Shown one piece after another: positions 30,056 through 38,745 of a DNA stretch of 64,000 bases. Source of the DNA: Brevundimonas sp. (GTDB taxonomy: Bacteria > Pseudomonadota > Alphaproteobacteria > Caulobacterales > Caulobacteraceae); NCBI RefSeq assembly GCF_030704825.1, contig NZ_JAUYNX010000014.1, positions 372,001 to 436,000 on the forward strand, read 5' to 3'. The notes under the pieces were generated by a model. The model was not told the origin of the DNA, made no database searches, and worked only from the letters and a program-made list of their open reading frames with translations. The first letter of the stretch is position 1; the number at the start of each line of letters is the position of its first letter. Made by a program: the position numbers and the translations under genes.

Positions 30056-30408
30056 AGCGACTGCTTCGAGCGGTGAAAGACATCCGAGCGCCGGTCTTTT
30101 GAGGCAGGCGCGCTCGCAGATCGGCGGACGTTCCTTGCAGCGGGAGTTGCGGCGCGCGGGACGAACAGCAGGTCATCGCCGCGCGCAGCATTAACGGGGG
30201 GACGATGCGAGTATCAGGCGTCGGCGGACGGGCCGCTGGTGCTGGAGTTCGACGACCTTTGGTTCCGGTGCCCTTTCAAATCGCCGCCCGGCACCTGCCG
30301 GACTGAGGTCGCCGCCGGCCAGACGGGCGCCTTCGACGTTCACATGCGCCGCTGACCCTGTTCCGGCGGCCCGACTGGAGCAGCCGGAAAAGGCTTGCCG
30401 GGAATCAC
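30056..30408. other. 373-base gap (to 30428) with a gene-end remnant
   Basis: Between the AbiEi-like gene and arsR no complete gene is visible. On the plus strand 30206-30355 is open and protein-like (CEYQASADGPLVLEFDDLWF, then CPFKSPPGTCRTEVAAGQTG, ending VHMRR and TGA), without a credible start. It looks like the 3' end of a gene whose beginning was deleted. I do not recognise the family. Confidence 0.3.
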
Positions 30409-30428
30409 AATTCCATTAATTTGGAAAT
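30409..30428. promoter_or_regulatory. Probable ArsR operator at the arsR start
   Basis: TTCCA-TTAATT-TGGAA (30411-30426) is a perfect 5-base dyad in an AT-rich patch ending three bases before the arsR ATG. ArsR-family repressors bind such short dyads over their own promoter. Its closeness to the start suggests a very short leader. Confidence 0.5.
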
Positions 30429-30761
30429 ATGGAATCCGAAGACGCAATCCTGGCGCTCGCCGCCCTCGCCCAGTCCACCCGGCTGGAGACCTTCCGCCTG
30501 CTGGTGCGTCACGAGCCCGAGGGGCTGGCCGCCGGAGAGATCGCCAACCAGCTCGCCGTGCCGGCCAACACCATGTCGGCTCATCTCGGCGTCTTGTCGC
30601 GCTCAGGACTGATTACGTCCGAGCGCCACAGCCGGTGGATCGTCTATCGCGCCGATCTGGAGCGGATCGGCGGGATGGTGATGTTCCTGCTCAAGGATTG
30701 CTGCCAGGGCCGCTCGGAGTTGTGCGCGCCGCTCCTGGCCGAACTGGCGTGCTGCGACTGA
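30429..30761 (+). CDS. arsR: ArsR-family repressor of the ars operon
   Basis: The 110-residue winged-helix protein opens ILALAALAQSTRLETFRLLV and contains the recognition helix VPANTMSAHLGVLSRSGLI and wing SERHSRWIVYRA. Candidate arsenite-binding cysteines are near the C-terminus (KDCCQGRSELC and ACCD), unlike E. coli ArsR where they sit in the DNA-binding helix. This fits the C-terminal-site class. It heads arsR-arsC-ACR3-arsN2-arsH. Confidence 0.9.
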   Translation: MESEDAILALAALAQSTRLETFRLLVRHEPEGLAAGEIANQLAVPANTMSAHLGVLSRSGLITSERHSRWIVYRADLERIGGMVMFLLKDCCQGRSELCAPLLAELACCD

Positions 30762-30769
30762 GGCTCGAT

Positions 30770-31195
30770 ATGGACATCGTCATCTATCACAACCCCGCCT
30801 GCGGGACGTCGCGCAACGCGCTGGAGCTGATCCGCCACGTCGGTATCGAGCCGCATGTCGTTGAGTATCTGAAGACCCCGCCGTCGCGGACCATGGTCGC
30901 CTGGCTGGCCCAACGGTCCGGCAAGCCGCTGCGCGACCTGTTGCGCGAGAAGGGCACGCCCTTCGCCGAGCTGGGCCTAGCGGATCCCGGCCTGACGGAC
31001 GATCAACTGCTCGACGCGATCGAGGCCCATCCGATCCTGCTCAATCGGCCCATCGTCGTCAGTCCTCTCGGTGTCGGCCTGTGCCGACCGTCCGAAGCCG
31101 TTCTGGACCTCCTGCCCGCCGATGATCTCAAGCCCTTCACCAAGGAGGACGGCGAGGTCATCATCGACGCCGCCGGACAGCGGGTGAAGCGATGA
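30770..31195 (+). CDS. arsC: Arsenate reductase, glutaredoxin-dependent
   Basis: The 141-residue protein has the catalytic loop [12 protein letters not shown] with nucleophile Cys11 and the thioredoxin-like ArsC fold ([37 protein letters not shown] with the substrate-binding Arg residues). It reduces arsenate to arsenite using glutathione and glutaredoxin. It begins 9 bases after arsR and overlaps the ACR3 start by 4 bases. Confidence 0.93.
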   Translation: MDIVIYHNPACGTSRNALELIRHVGIEPHVVEYLKTPPSRTMVAWLAQRSGKPLRDLLREKGTPFAELGLADPGLTDDQLLDAIEAHPILLNRPIVVSPLGVGLCRPSEAVLDLLPADDLKPFTKEDGEVIIDAAGQRVKR

Positions 31196-32277
31196 TCGAT
31201 ACTCCCGTGGCGGACGCCTCGCCGCGTCGCCTGTCCTTTCTCGACCGCTGGCTGACGCTGTGGATCTTCGTGGCCATGGGTCTCGGCGTGGCTCTGGGGA
31301 CGCTGGCTCCGGGCCTGCCGACCTGGGTCGACAGCCTCTCGATCGGCACGACCAACATCCCGATCGCCATCGGTCTGATCCTGATGATGTACCCGCCGCT
31401 GGCCAGGGTCCGGTACGAGGAGCTGCCGCGCGTCTTCGCCGACAGGCGGGTGCTGGCCCTGTCGCTGTTCCAGAACTGGGTGCTGGGCCCGGTGCTGATG
31501 TTCGCGCTGGCGGTGATCTTCCTGCGCGACCAGCCGGAATACATGACCGGCGTCATCTTGATCGGCCTGGCGCGCTGCATCGCCATGGTGCTGGTCTGGA
31601 ACCAGCTGGCGCGGGGCGACAACCAGTATGTGGCCGGTCTCGTCGCCTTCAACTCGATCTTCCAAATCCTGTTCTTCAGCCTCTATGCCTGGGTGTTCCT
31701 CACGGTCCTGCCGCCCCTGCTCGGGCTGCAGGGCAGCGTGGTGGACGTCAGCGTCTGGACCATCGCCGGCGCGGTGCTGGTCTACCTCGGTCTTCCCTTC
31801 CTGGCCGGGTTCCTGACCCGGCGCAGCCTGATCGCCCGCCGGGGCGCGGACTGGTACGAGCGCCGCTTCCTGCCGCGCATCGGACCGATCACCCTGATCG
31901 CCCTGCTGTTCACGATCGTGGTGATGTTCAGCCTCAAGGGCGGCGAGGTGGTGGCCCTGCCGCTGGATGCGCTGCGCATCGCCATTCCGCTGACGATCTA
32001 CTTCCTCGTCATGTTCGTGGTCAGCTTCCTCATGGGGCGGCTGATCGAGGCCGACTATCCGCGCACCACCGCCCTGGCCTTCACCGCGGCCTCGAACAAT
32101 TTCGAGCTGGCCATCGCGGTGGCCATCGCGGCGTTCGGACTGACCTCGCCGGTCGCCTTCGCGGCCGTCATCGGCCCCCTGGTCGAGGTGCCGGTGCTGA
32201 TCCTGCTGGTCTCGGTGGCGCTCTGGATGGGCCGGCGCTGGTTCCCGGACACGGCCCCGCCGAAGGACGCCGGCTGA
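31192..32277 (+). CDS. Arsenite efflux permease, ACR3 family
   Basis: The 361-residue protein has ten hydrophobic segments and ACR3 marks: [37 protein letters not shown], and [19 protein letters not shown] with the essential Cys. The conserved [17 protein letters not shown] is also present. It exports As(III) using the proton gradient. Often labelled arsB or acr3; it is not of the ArsB family. The stop overlaps the arsN2 start by one base. Confidence 0.93.
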   Translation: MIDTPVADASPRRLSFLDRWLTLWIFVAMGLGVALGTLAPGLPTWVDSLSIGTTNIPIAIGLILMMYPPLARVRYEELPRVFADRRVLALSLFQNWVLGPVLMFALAVIFLRDQPEYMTGVILIGLARCIAMVLVWNQLARGDNQYVAGLVAFNSIFQILFFSLYAWVFLTVLPPLLGLQGSVVDVSVWTIAGAVLVYLGLPFLAGFLTRRSLIARRGADWYERRFLPRIGPITLIALLFTIVVMFSLKGGEVVALPLDALRIAIPLTIYFLVMFVVSFLMGRLIEADYPRTTALAFTAASNNFELAIAVAIAAFGLTSPVAFAAVIGPLVEVPVLILLVSVALWMGRRWFPDTAPPKDAG

Positions 32278-32692
32278 TGGTCAGTCTGCATCTCCTGGAC
32301 GCCGATGACGCCGGCCTGCTCGCGACCCTGCGAGGCGCGGGCCTGCCGGAGCCGGGCGCCGGCCGCTACTTCAGCGCCGACCACTACGGCGCCCTGACGG
32401 GTTATGTGGGGCTGGAAGGTGAGGGGCGGGATCTGTTGCTTCGCTCCCTGGTCGTGCTCGCGGGCCGGAAGGGGGCGAGGTCTGGGAAGCCGGCTGCTGG
32501 CCGCCGCCGAGAGCGTCGCCCGGGACCTGGGCGGCGAACGTCTCCATCTGCTCACGACCACGGCCGAACCCTTCTTCACCCGACACGGCTTCCTCGCCGC
32601 CGATCGGGAAGCCGCGCGCCGCGATCCGGCGAACCCGCGAGTTCGCGGACCTCTGCCCGGCATCGGCCGCCTATCTGACCAAGGACCTGTGA
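32277..32692 (+). pseudogene. ArsN2-like GNAT acetyltransferase with two frameshifts
   Basis: Translation begins correctly (SLHLLDADDAGLLATLRGAG, then [15 protein letters not shown]). At the GGGGG run near 32470 the frame must shift by one to keep the acetyl-CoA loop ([12 protein letters not shown], then [20 protein letters not shown]). Near 32620 a second shift is needed for the usual end ([19 protein letters not shown], stop 32690-32692). Each shift equals one extra base. The family acetylates organoarsenicals or antibiotics in ars operons. As read, the product is truncated and mis-ended. Confidence 0.75.
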
Positions 32693-33447
32693 TGACCTTC
32701 GCCCGCCTGCGATCGCTGCCGGATCAGGAACATCTTCCGGCTCTGGACGCGGCCTATCTGTCCGCCGATCCGGCCCGCGGCCTGGGCCCGCACGACCACC
32801 CGCCGCGCATCCTGCTTCTCTACGGGTCGCTGCGCGAGCGGTCCTACTCGCGTCTCTGCGTCGAGGAAGCGGCCCGCCTGCTGCGACGGATGGGATGCGA
32901 AACCCGCATCTTCGACCCCTCCGACCTCCCCCTGCCGGGCGCGTCCGTCGACGACGACCACCCGGCGGTGCGCGAGTTGCGCGAGCACGCCTTCTGGTCG
33001 GAGGGCATGGTCTGGTGCAGTCCGGAACGGCACGGCCAGGTCTCCGGCGTCATGAAGCTGCAGATCGATCACCTGCCGTTGAGCCTGGGCGGGATGCGCC
33101 CGACCCAGGGCCGGACGCTCGCCGTCATGCAGGTGTCCGGCGGATCGCAGAGCTTCAACGCCGTCAACACCCTGCGCCTGCTCGGACGCTGGATGCGAAT
33201 GATCACCATCCCGAACCAGTCGAGCGTGGCCAAGGCCTTCCAAGAGTTCGACGAGGCCGGCCGCATGAAGCCCTCGGCCTATTATGAGCGCATCGTCGAC
33301 GTGATGGAGGAGTTGGTGCGCTTCACCGTCCTGACCCGGCCGCACGCCGTCCAGCTCGTGGACCGCTATTCGGAGCGCAAGGCGGCCGGGGTTCCGGTCG
33401 ATGCCGCCTCAGATCTCTCCGCCATCGCCATCGCCCGTCAGGCCTGA
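32692..33447 (+). CDS. arsH: ArsH, NADPH-dependent FMN oxidoreductase
   Basis: The 251-residue protein has the flavodoxin-like ArsH signature [26 protein letters not shown], with the FMN-phosphate loop [33 protein letters not shown] and [21 protein letters not shown] follow. ArsH oxidises trivalent organoarsenicals. Its ATG overlaps the intended arsN2 stop (TGATG). The same frame is open back to 32404, so the second part of arsN2 reads into arsH without a stop. Confidence 0.92.
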   Translation: MTFARLRSLPDQEHLPALDAAYLSADPARGLGPHDHPPRILLLYGSLRERSYSRLCVEEAARLLRRMGCETRIFDPSDLPLPGASVDDDHPAVRELREHAFWSEGMVWCSPERHGQVSGVMKLQIDHLPLSLGGMRPTQGRTLAVMQVSGGSQSFNAVNTLRLLGRWMRMITIPNQSSVAKAFQEFDEAGRMKPSAYYERIVDVMEELVRFTVLTRPHAVQLVDRYSERKAAGVPVDAASDLSAIAIARQA

Positions 33448-33574
33448 CGTCGCCTTGAGCACGACGAACAACCCCGCGCCTCGCGTTGATGTTCAGGGGC
33501 TTCCCAGCTTCCTACGGACGCTGACCTGGCGCCTCGGCGGCGCCTTGAGGCGTCGCAAGGTTTGCGAAGGTCGT

Positions 33575-33636
33575 AACTCGCCACTTCTGGCGAAATAAGC
33601 AGGTTTTCGGCGGTAACTCGCCAGAACTGGCGAGTT
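33575..33636. repeat. Two palindromes 40 bases apart between arsH and fic
   Basis: AACTCGCCA-CTTC-TGGCGAAAT (33575-33596) and AACTCGCCA-GAAC-TGGCGAGTT (33615-33636) share the left arm and are spaced exactly 40 bases start to start. The second is a perfect 9-base dyad with a 4-base loop. They lie between convergent genes, so a terminator is possible, but no T-tract follows; paired protein-binding sites are the alternative. Confidence 0.6.
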
Positions 33637-33714
33637 GCATCATCCCTGTCGAGACGCGCCCGCTCGGGCGGAGCCGCCCGATGTGGTGGCTCCGCCGACG
33701 CGATGTGGAGCCGC

Positions 33715-34824
33715 CTATCCTCGATCGACCAGGGAGTAGCTCGTGCTGCGTCCGCCGCCGTCATCCTTCACAAGGATTCCACGGTCCATCAGATCGTTGA
33801 TGTCGCGCAAGGCCGTGTCGGGCGAGGACTTCGTCAGCACGGCCCATTTGGTCGAGGTGAGCTTGCCTTCGAAGCCGTCGAGCAGCCGGTTGATGACCGT
33901 GCTCTGGCGCTCGCTCAACGTCTGACCTGCGAGCGCCTCCCAGAAGCGCGCCTTGCGCATCACATGGGTCAGGGTGGCTTCCGCGCCGTCGAACGCGCGA
34001 TCGAGGCAGCCGAGGAACCAGTCCAGCCAGAGGGTCACATCGAGCGCGCCTTTCTGGGTCGTCTCCAGGGTGGCGTAGTAGTCTTTGCGCTCCAGCCGGA
34101 TCTGGGCGGACATGCTGTAGAAGCGCTGGGCGCTTTTCTCGGAGCGGGCGAGCGCCATGTCGGCGATCGCCCTCGCGATCCGGCCGTTCCCGTCGTCGAA
34201 CGGGTGGATGGTCACGAACCACAGGTGGGCGATCGCGGCCTTGAGGACCGGGTCAGTCCGCGGCTCGCCGTTGAACCAGTCGAGGAACGCCCGCATCTCG
34301 TCCTGCAAACGGGCGGCGGGGGGCGCTTCATAGTGCACGCGCTCCCGTCCGAAAGGGCCTGAGACGACCTGCATCGGGCCGGAGCTCTCGTTGCGCCAGG
34401 CGCCTACGACTATCTTGGTCATGCCGCTGCGCCCGGTCGGAAACAGGGCGGCGTGCCAGGCGAACAGTCGTTCCTCGGTAAGCGGAGACGCAAAGTTCTG
34501 GGTCGCGTCGAGCATCATCTCGACCACGCCGTCGACGTTGCGGTCCGCGGGAGCGAGGGCCCCGATATCCATGCCGAGGCGGCGCGCGATCGAGGATCGC
34601 ACCTGATCCTTGTCGAGCAACTCGCCCTCGATCTCACTGGATTTCAGGACATCTTCGGTGAGGGTTTCGAGAACCGCTTCAGCGCGCAGGTCGAAGCCGA
34701 GCGTGTGCATCCGGCCGAGCAGAAGGCCTTGGCGGTGACGGACGGCTGCGAGACGATCGGCGAGCGCGTCTGCGCGCCAGTCCAGACGGGGCCAGCCTTC
34801 GATTTCGTGGATGTATTGCGCCAT
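33715..34824 (-). CDS. Fic-family AMP-transferase with own winged helix
   Basis: The 369-residue protein has an N-terminal DUF4172-type region, the inhibitory helix motif SSEIEG (Ser62, Glu66, Gly67), the catalytic loop HPFDDGNGRIAR (His207) and a C-terminal winged helix (KWAVLTKSSPDTALRDINDLMDRGILVKDD). Fic enzymes attach AMP to hydroxyl side chains; the Glu of the inhibitory motif blocks ATP until released. ATG 34824 follows AAGGAG. Two GCGGAGAAT dyads upstream point to autoregulation through the C-terminal domain. Confidence 0.9.
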   Translation of the reverse strand: MAQYIHEIEGWPRLDWRADALADRLAAVRHRQGLLLGRMHTLGFDLRAEAVLETLTEDVLKSSEIEGELLDKDQVRSSIARRLGMDIGALAPADRNVDGVVEMMLDATQNFASPLTEERLFAWHAALFPTGRSGMTKIVVGAWRNESSGPMQVVSGPFGRERVHYEAPPAARLQDEMRAFLDWFNGEPRTDPVLKAAIAHLWFVTIHPFDDGNGRIARAIADMALARSEKSAQRFYSMSAQIRLERKDYYATLETTQKGALDVTLWLDWFLGCLDRAFDGAEATLTHVMRKARFWEALAGQTLSERQSTVINRLLDGFEGKLTSTKWAVLTKSSPDTALRDINDLMDRGILVKDDGGGRSTSYSLVDRG

Positions 34825-34835
34825 TCCCCGCACTC

Positions 34836-34903
34836 CTTGCGGAGAATATGGGCGTTATTCGCCGCAAGGACAAGGCCATTCTCCGCGTGAAATGCGGAGA
34901 ATG
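34836..34903 (-). promoter_or_regulatory. Two dyad operators in front of fic
   Basis: CTTGCGGAGAAT-N9-ATTCGCCGCAAG (34836-34868, one mismatch) and CATTCTCCGC-N7-GCGGAGAATG (34877-34903, perfect 10-base arms) share the GCGGAGAAT half-site. A further half-site, ATCTCCGCA, follows at about 34913. The first overlaps the fic ribosome-binding site. Confidence 0.7.
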
Positions 34904-35084
34904 GGGTTCTTAATCTCCGCATACCGGCTTCGACGTTGAGGGCTCGACTGTAGCACACCACCGGCTGCAGCCCCGAACCTCCGGTATCCGCCGACCGTGC
35001 GGGTATCGGCGCCGTCGTCCCCAGGCGCCTCCCAAGCCTTTGCCGACGGGCCGCGGTCTCAGGGCCGCAGACGGAGACGGCCGC

Positions 35085-37022
35085 TCAATGGGCGGGACGG
35101 GCGGCCTTCGGCGCCGAGGTCCGGGCAAAGCCGACCGCGAGGATGACGATCGTCAGCAGCTGAACGGCGACGCCTTCGACCGTCGGGTAGAGGCCGAGGA
35201 TCTCCACGCGGGGAATCCAGGCCAGCGGATGGACATCGAGCCAGCCGGCCTCCTGCAGCGCCGCCACCCCCTTGCCGACAAGGATGACCGACAGAACGGC
35301 CATGAGGATCGAGCTCAGGGAGAAGAACTGGCCGATTGGCAGGCGTTTGCTGTAGGCCAGCAGGGCCCAGGCCACCACGGCCAGGATCGCCACCGCCGTC
35401 AGGGCGCCGGCCAGCATGCCGAGGTGGCCGCCCTGGCTCCAGATCGCCGCGTAAAACAGGATGGTCTCGAAGACCTCGCGGTAGACCACCACGAAGGCGA
35501 GCAGGAACAGGAACCAGGCCGAGCGCCTCGAAAGCGCCGCGGAGAGCTTGTCGCGGATATAGGTCTGCCAGGCGTCGGCGTGCGACTTGCCATGCATCCA
35601 GATGCCGACCGAGACGAGCACGACGGCCGCCAGAAGCGAGCCGAACCCTTCGGTGAGCTCCCGGCTGGCGCCGCTGATGGAGATGAAGAAGGTCGCGGCC
35701 GCCCAGGTCGCGCCGCCGGCCGCCAGGGCGGCGACCCATCCGCCATGGACGTAGCGCAGCACCTCGGGCCGGTCGGCCTTCCTGAGGAAGGCGATCATCG
35801 CCACGACGATGAGCAAGGCCTCCAGACCTTCGCGAAGCAGGATGGTGAAGGCGCCGAGGAAGCTGGCGAGATTGTCGGCCTCCTGGGGCGCGAGCGCGCG
35901 CTCGGCGGTGTCCAGCAGGGCGTTCAATCGGGCGACGCGGTCCGCGACCTCTTCGGGCGGCGCGCCCTTGCTGATCGAGGCGCGGAGTTCGGTCATGGCC
36001 GTTTCGACCCGACGCAGCAGCGCGCCGTCCCGGGCGCCGAGCGCCGGCTCCACCGGTTCGAAGCCGTCGAGATAGGCCGAGAGGGCGAGGTCCGTGGCGG
36101 TCTTGCGGTCGCCCCGGCGATAGGCGGCTTCGCTTTCCGCCAGACGCGTCCGGGCCAGGGTCAGGGTCGCGCCCTCGGGACGGGCCGTCGCCTCGGGGTG
36201 ACGACGCAGATAGGCCGTGACCGCCCGCGCCCTGGTTTCGCCGATCCGGCTCGCCAGATCCGCCGGCGTCGCCTGGGTGACGGCGGCCAGATCGGGGTAG
36301 GCGGCGCGGATCGCCGGGTCGCTTTCCCACAGACGTTGGCCTTCGGCGGCCTCGGCGTCGGTGAAGGCGAAACGGCCCACATAGAAGGCCAGGGCCCAGC
36401 GGTCCTCGGCCGGAAGGTGCGCGAAGCTGGCCATCGCCGTGCCGTCGAGGCCCTGGTCGATCACCTGATAGAGGCCGAACACGCTGCGCTGGCGGGCGCG
36501 CTCCACATCGGCGAAGGCGATCGGAGGCGGATCAAGCCCTTCGGCGCCGGCGCCGTCGGCGCGGCCCGTGACGCCGTGGCAGACCGCGCATTGCTCGGCA
36601 TAGAGCGTCGCGCCGCGGGCCAGATCGGGCGGGAAGGAGGGCGCGAGCGGGCTCGGATAGGCCGTCAGCACCGCGGCGGCCAAGGCTTTCGCCTGGTCGC
36701 CGACGACGCGCGGGTCGGCCTTGTCGCGGATGGCGCCGTGCAGGGCGACGGCGTCCCTCACCAGACCGGCCTTGGCCGGGTTGGCCGGCAGGGCGTCCAG
36801 GCGCGTCCGGATCTGGCCGCCGAACTCGACCATCTCGCCGTATTCCGCCGGGTTGGTCACCTGGCCGTTCGCGACGGCGCCGGCGTAGTCGACCGCCACA
36901 TAGTCGAGCAGTCGCCAGGCGACCTGGGCTTCGGCGGCGGACGACGGCGCTTGGGCCAAGGCAGGCGCGGCCAGCCCCGAGGCGAACAGCAGCAGAGCGA
37001 GCAGGCGGAGCAAAGAATGCAT
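35085..37022 (-). CDS. FTR1-family iron permease with N-terminal cytochrome c domain (PbrT/EfeU-like)
   Basis: The 645-residue protein has a signal peptide (MHSLLRLLALLLFASGLAA), a c-type haem site CAVCH with AMASFAHLPAEDRWALAFYV near residues 155-235, a helical linker, then seven membrane helices. These carry the two FTR1 motifs REGLEALLI and REVFETILF. Such fusions take up iron, or Pb2+ when called PbrT. The neighbouring regulator-lspA cluster resembles pbr loci, but a Fur-like box at its own start favours iron uptake. Length is typical of the cytochrome-fused class. Confidence 0.85.
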   Translation of the reverse strand: MHSLLRLLALLLFASGLAAPALAQAPSSAAEAQVAWRLLDYVAVDYAGAVANGQVTNPAEYGEMVEFGGQIRTRLDALPANPAKAGLVRDAVALHGAIRDKADPRVVGDQAKALAAAVLTAYPSPLAPSFPPDLARGATLYAEQCAVCHGVTGRADGAGAEGLDPPPIAFADVERARQRSVFGLYQVIDQGLDGTAMASFAHLPAEDRWALAFYVGRFAFTDAEAAEGQRLWESDPAIRAAYPDLAAVTQATPADLASRIGETRARAVTAYLRRHPEATARPEGATLTLARTRLAESEAAYRRGDRKTATDLALSAYLDGFEPVEPALGARDGALLRRVETAMTELRASISKGAPPEEVADRVARLNALLDTAERALAPQEADNLASFLGAFTILLREGLEALLIVVAMIAFLRKADRPEVLRYVHGGWVAALAAGGATWAAATFFISISGASRELTEGFGSLLAAVVLVSVGIWMHGKSHADAWQTYIRDKLSAALSRRSAWFLFLLAFVVVYREVFETILFYAAIWSQGGHLGMLAGALTAVAILAVVAWALLAYSKRLPIGQFFSLSSILMAVLSVILVGKGVAALQEAGWLDVHPLAWIPRVEILGLYPTVEGVAVQLLTIVILAVGFARTSAPKAARPAH

Positions 37023-37033
37023 GGGGAACCTGA

Positions 37034-37050
37034 TTGTGAGCGCCTCGCAA
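37034..37050 (-). promoter_or_regulatory. Fur-like box before the FTR1-type permease
   Basis: TTGTGAG-CGC-CTCGCAA is a 7-base dyad with one mismatch, close to the alphaproteobacterial Fur pattern TTGCGAnnnnTCGCAA. It lies 12 bases upstream of the start codon, so binding would block expression when iron is plentiful. Confidence 0.4.
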
Positions 37051-37078
37051 TAGCAGTCGAGCCGCGAGACTGTCGCGC

Positions 37079-37513
37079 TTAAACGGACGCCGAGTGATCG
37101 TGCAGGGCCTCGATCACCTTGCAGGCCGAGACCCGCCCTCCGGCGCATTCCGCCGTCATCCGGGAAAGCTCGCGCTGGAGGGCTTTGAGCTGCGCGATCT
37201 TCTGCTTCACCTCCGCGAGGTGACGCTCGGCGATGATGTTCGCCTCGGCGCAGGGCCGGTCCGGATGATCGGACAGGTCCAGCAGGGAGCGAATCGAGTC
37301 CAGATCAAACCCCAGCTGACGCGCATGTCGGATGAACGAGAGGCGGCGCTCGGCGTCGTCGTCGTACATGCGCCGGTCGCTCGCGGTGCGCGGCGGCGCG
37401 GGAAGCAGTCCGATCTCTTCGTAGAACCGGATAGTCGGAATCTTGACGCCGGTGGCGGCGGCGAGCTTGCCGATCGGGCGCAGCCCGGACGAGACAGGGG
37501 AGGGCGGGGTCAT
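37079..37513 (-). CDS. MerR-family metal regulator (PbrR/ZntR-like)
   Basis: The 144-residue protein has the MerR helix-turn-helix IGKLAAATGVKIPTIRFYEEIGLLP, the long dimerisation helix, and Cys88, Cys123 and Cys131 (CAEAN, ECAGGRVSACKV), the three-cysteine arrangement of ZntR/CadR/PbrR sensors for Zn, Cd or Pb. It follows lspA and the MAPEG gene on the same strand. Two MerR-type promoters lie upstream of lspA and the divergent CDF gene and are its likely targets. Confidence 0.85.
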   Translation of the reverse strand: MTPPSPVSSGLRPIGKLAAATGVKIPTIRFYEEIGLLPAPPRTASDRRMYDDDAERRLSFIRHARQLGFDLDSIRSLLDLSDHPDRPCAEANIIAERHLAEVKQKIAQLKALQRELSRMTAECAGGRVSACKVIEALHDHSASV

Positions 37514-37580
37514 CGCGCCACCATGGGTCGGAAGCCTGATGAACAGAAGCCGAAAGGCGGGAGGGTCATCTTCGACCGGA

Positions 37581-38123
37581 TCATCGGCCAAGCGCCAGCA
37601 GGACGAGGGTGATGCCGAAGGCGCCGATCGTGGAGGCGCCGGTGAGCGCCATGCCGAAGGCGCGGGCGCCTGCGCCCCTGGCGTAGCCAATCGCGAACAG
37701 CACCCGGCCGACCAGATAGAGGGCGACCAGAACCGGCAGCAGGATCATCTCCTCGCCCTGCAGGACGGTGGCCAGGATCAGGTGGGCGCCGACCGCCAGG
37801 ACGGTCTGTTCGAGGGAGTTCTGAAGCACGGCGGCCGGCACGGCGAGCCGGGCGCTGGGCGGGCCATAGGCGGCGCCCGCCCGGTCGGCGTCCGAGCGAT
37901 AACGAATGCTGGCGACGGTCCGGAGGCAGCCGCCAAGCCACAGGAACACCAGTAGATCCGCCTTCAGGGCGTAGGCGAGCCGATCGGCGGTGGCCATGCC
38001 CGTCGAGGCGCCCAGCAGCGACGGCGGAAGCCACAGCCAGGCCAGCGCCACAACGGCGGCGGTCAGGCCTACAGCGAGCGCCGACCCGACCCGGATGGCC
38101 TTTTGTTCGGCGGAAGGCGTCAT
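37581..38123 (-). CDS. MAPEG-family membrane protein
   Basis: The 180-residue protein has four hydrophobic segments and the MAPEG block VLQNSLEQTVLAVGAHLILA, then GRVLFAIGYARGAGARAFGMALT. MAPEG proteins are glutathione-dependent or eicosanoid enzymes in eukaryotes; bacterial members are mostly unassigned. It overlaps lspA by 4 bases and precedes the MerR-type regulator, so it is part of a metal-controlled unit. A membrane thiol-transfer role is only a guess. Confidence 0.75.
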   Translation of the reverse strand: MTPSAEQKAIRVGSALAVGLTAAVVALAWLWLPPSLLGASTGMATADRLAYALKADLLVFLWLGGCLRTVASIRYRSDADRAGAAYGPPSARLAVPAAVLQNSLEQTVLAVGAHLILATVLQGEEMILLPVLVALYLVGRVLFAIGYARGAGARAFGMALTGASTIGAFGITLVLLALGR

Positions 38124-38644
38124 AGCGCGCTCCGTCCCTGGATCGGTGACGAGGCCTGGCCGTTCACGCCTCGGGCCGTCATCAGCAGCAAGCCCACGCC
38201 GCAAACAATGGCCGCATCGGCCAGGTTGAACGTAGGCCAGTGGGCGGCGCCCCAATGCAGATCGATGAAGTCGGTCACCGCGCCGAACCGGAGGCGATCG
38301 ACCAGATTTCCGAAGGCTCCGCCGACGAGAAGGCCCGCGGCCGCCGCGGTCAGAGGGCTGCGGGTCCGCCAGATCCACGCCAGCAGGGCGCCGATGATCA
38401 GCAGGGTGACGCCGCTCAAGGCCCAGCGGCCCGCGGCGCCGGCGTCGGCGAACAGGCCGAAGGTGACGCCCGGATTGAATCCCAGCCGCAGCGTCAGGAA
38501 GGGTGTGAGGTCCACCGCGGTCTCGAGTCGGGCGCGCGCCAGCACCTTGGCCGCCTGGTCGATGGCGGCGATCACGGCGGCGAGCGCGAGCGCAGTCGCC
38601 TGGAGACGGCCTGGGCCGCGACGCGCCGGGAACACTGTGATCAT
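38120..38644 (-). CDS. lspA: Signal peptidase II, metal-cluster copy (PbrC-like)
   Basis: The 174-residue protein has four membrane helices and the lipoprotein signal peptidase active site: GNLVDRLRFGAVTDFIDLH and FNLADAAIVCG, with catalytic Asp125 and Asp143. Copies of lspA within MerR-controlled lead/zinc loci (pbrC) process or partner lead-binding proteins. Its promoter region carries a MerR-type spacer dyad, unlike a housekeeping copy. Confidence 0.9.
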   Translation of the reverse strand: MITVFPARRGPGRLQATALALAAVIAAIDQAAKVLARARLETAVDLTPFLTLRLGFNPGVTFGLFADAGAAGRWALSGVTLLIIGALLAWIWRTRSPLTAAAAGLLVGGAFGNLVDRLRFGAVTDFIDLHWGAAHWPTFNLADAAIVCGVGLLLMTARGVNGQASSPIQGRSAL

Positions 38645-38674
38645 GGGGTCTCCTGTTGCCGCCCTCTTGTGCAC

Positions 38675-38697
38675 CCTCCAGCCACTGGAGGATCAAG
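38675..38697 (-). promoter_or_regulatory. MerR-type promoter for lspA-MAPEG-merR
   Basis: On the minus strand CTTGAT is followed directly by CCTCCAG-TGG-CTGGAGG, a perfect 7-base dyad in the over-long spacer typical of MerR-activated promoters. The -35-like TTGAT abuts the dyad as in mer and zntA promoters. Confidence 0.65.
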
Positions 38698-38745
38698 CCT
38701 TTTCTGGGGACGATCGAGCCACGCGGGACGGTGTGCATTTTTGCT

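Noticed and set aside
30056..30408. tRNA or attachment site near the accessory patch
   Set aside because: No cloverleaf or flanking direct repeat could be recognised by eye.
35085..37022. Firm naming as PbrT lead permease
   Set aside because: The FTR1-cytochrome c architecture is shared with iron permeases and a Fur-like box precedes the gene, so the lead label is not justified.
35040..37082. 680-codon plus-strand frame across the FTR1-type gene
   Set aside because: Low-complexity Gly/Arg/Asp translation; the minus strand carries signal peptide, CxxCH and REGLE motifs.
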